Part shown: positions 63,410 through 64,000 of the stretch, piece by piece
How the letters are laid out: the number at the start of each line of letters is the position of its first letter
Numbering within the stretch: position 1 is the stretch's first letter
Assembly (NCBI GenBank): GCA_942490895.1
Contig: CALNZC010000073.1
Location: 1 to 64,000, forward strand
DNA length: 64,000 nucleotides
Direction: 5' to 3'
Source: JAGNXB01 sp942490895
GTDB taxonomy: Bacteria; Bacteroidota; Bacteroidia; Chitinophagales; Saprospiraceae
Made by a program: the position numbers and the translations under genes
Notes under the pieces: generated by a model
Databases searched by the model: none
The model's input: only the letters and a program-made list of their open reading frames with translations
Told to the model about the DNA's origin: nothing

Positions 63410-64000
63410 ATGATCCAAGCTAAAGGATTGACTTATCAATATTCGGGTGGATTTGAGATGATCTTCCCGGATATTCAATGCGATGCTGGCGATCAGCTCT
63501 TGATCCTTGGTGAATCAGGAACCGGCAAGACCACTCTCCTTCAACTGCTTTCTGGTCTCCGACAGCCTCTTTCAGGTACAGTCAGTATTCATGGAACAGA
63601 ACTTCAGAACGTGCCCAGGAAGCAACAAGATCAGTTCAGGGGGAAGCATATCGGGATTGTGTTCCAAACCCCTCATTTTCTTCAGGCGTTAAGTGTCGAG
63701 GAAAATATTGCCCTCGCTCAACGACTGGCGGGCCAGAAAGTGGATCTTTCAGGGATACGTGCCTTACTAGGGAGATTGGGCGTGTCGCACCGGATAAAGG
63801 CCTATCCCAGACACTGCAGCCAGGGTGAGCAACAACGGATTTCGTTGGCAAGAGCGTTGATCAATCAACCCGATATTCTCCTGGCGGATGAGCCTACGAG
63901 TGCTCTGGATGACCGGCATTGTCTGGAGGTTTGTGGATTATTGGAAGCGCATGCATCCGAAAGTCATTCTGCTCTGATCATAGTCACACATGACCAACGG
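63410..64000 (+). CDS. ABC transporter ATP-binding protein (LolD-like), partial at window end
   Basis: 197 codons read from the ATG at 63410 to the window edge without a stop. MIQAKGLTYQYSGGFEMIFPD leads to Walker A GESGTGKTT; Q-loop GIVFQTPHFLQALSVEENI; signature CSQGEQQRISLARALI (C for the usual L in LSGGQ, SQGEQ variant); Walker B ILLADEPTSALDD; H-loop VTHD. Similar to ATPases of the LolD/MacB group that work with FtsX-like permeases in lipoprotein release or efflux. The permease should lie beyond the window. Confidence 0.88.
   Translation, partial: MIQAKGLTYQYSGGFEMIFPDIQCDAGDQLLILGESGTGKTTLLQLLSGLRQPLSGTVSIHGTELQNVPRKQQDQFRGKHIGIVFQTPHFLQALSVEENIALAQRLAGQKVDLSGIRALLGRLGVSHRIKAYPRHCSQGEQQRISLARALINQPDILLADEPTSALDDRHCLEVCGLLEAHASESHSALIIVTHDQR

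Overview
The window is best read as two unlike pieces of DNA. From about 5,970 to the right end lies well-formed Bacteroidota DNA, most like Saprospiria or a relative. The grounds are: proteins ending in type IX secretion (T9SS) sorting domains, DUF6089 and DUF5916 outer-membrane families, a kynurenine monooxygenase, start sites without Shine-Dalgarno motifs, and several TAnnTTTG promoter elements. Positions 1 to about 5,960 carry a CarD regulator, a ribosomal protein S1 with several S1 domains, a 4-alpha-glucanotransferase and a type I L-asparaginase. Their sequences look Chloroflexota-like (inference), and every one is broken by frameshifts. The asparaginase also contains a 70-base G run and stops abruptly where the Bacteroidota sequence begins. 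I read this as a chimeric or poorly polished join, not a natural island.

Layout. 1-5,960: broken carD, S1, malQ and ansA. 5,967-9,817: a truncated T9SS surface protein, a DUF6089 barrel and a gamma-carbonic anhydrase. 9,818-10,707: hairpin-rich intergenic DNA. 10,708-16,018: two unknown proteins, a SET protein coupled to an EamA exporter, a coiled-coil protein and asd. 16,166-24,182: a lamin-tail surface protein, an EEP-fold membrane protein overlapping dgkA, a TonB-like lipoprotein, tadA, lipoproteins and pcm. 24,183-29,224: repeats, a phosphohexomutase, an AT-rich stretch with long G runs, and a frameshifted YciI gene. 29,225-38,188: a ligase-associated helicase, a repeat cluster, a TIGR02206 membrane protein, a lipoprotein, fadD, and a BNR protein paired with MoaD/ThiS. 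38,281-49,837: kmo, ompH/skp, a DUF5916 protein, dnaX, mnmG, an M1 peptidase and a GNAT protein. 50,110-59,144: icd, an adenosine deaminase, a T9SS BNR protein, a LysR regulator opposite a second isocitrate dehydrogenase, paaH-paaI and rnhB. 59,278-64,000: a SulP / beta-carbonic anhydrase / SulP cluster and a partial ABC ATPase.

Most genes are housekeeping or cell-envelope genes in short operons. The most notable signals are outside simple gene calling: (1) a correctly phased A AAA AAG slippery site in dnaX with stops close by in both other frames; (2) a dispersed family of short hairpins that keep a GTGAGACAC core and an ACCAAC box while the stem bases change in pairs; (3) a 199-bp non-coding element between two 18-bp direct repeats that copy the last codons and stop of the GNAT gene; (4) a perfect 15-bp hairpin holding the EamA start codon in its loop; (5) a 9-bp palindrome over the start of the second SulP gene; (6) G tracts in an AT-rich stretch that could be phase-variable or artefactual. 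I saw no rRNA, tRNA, CRISPR array or recognisable transposase.
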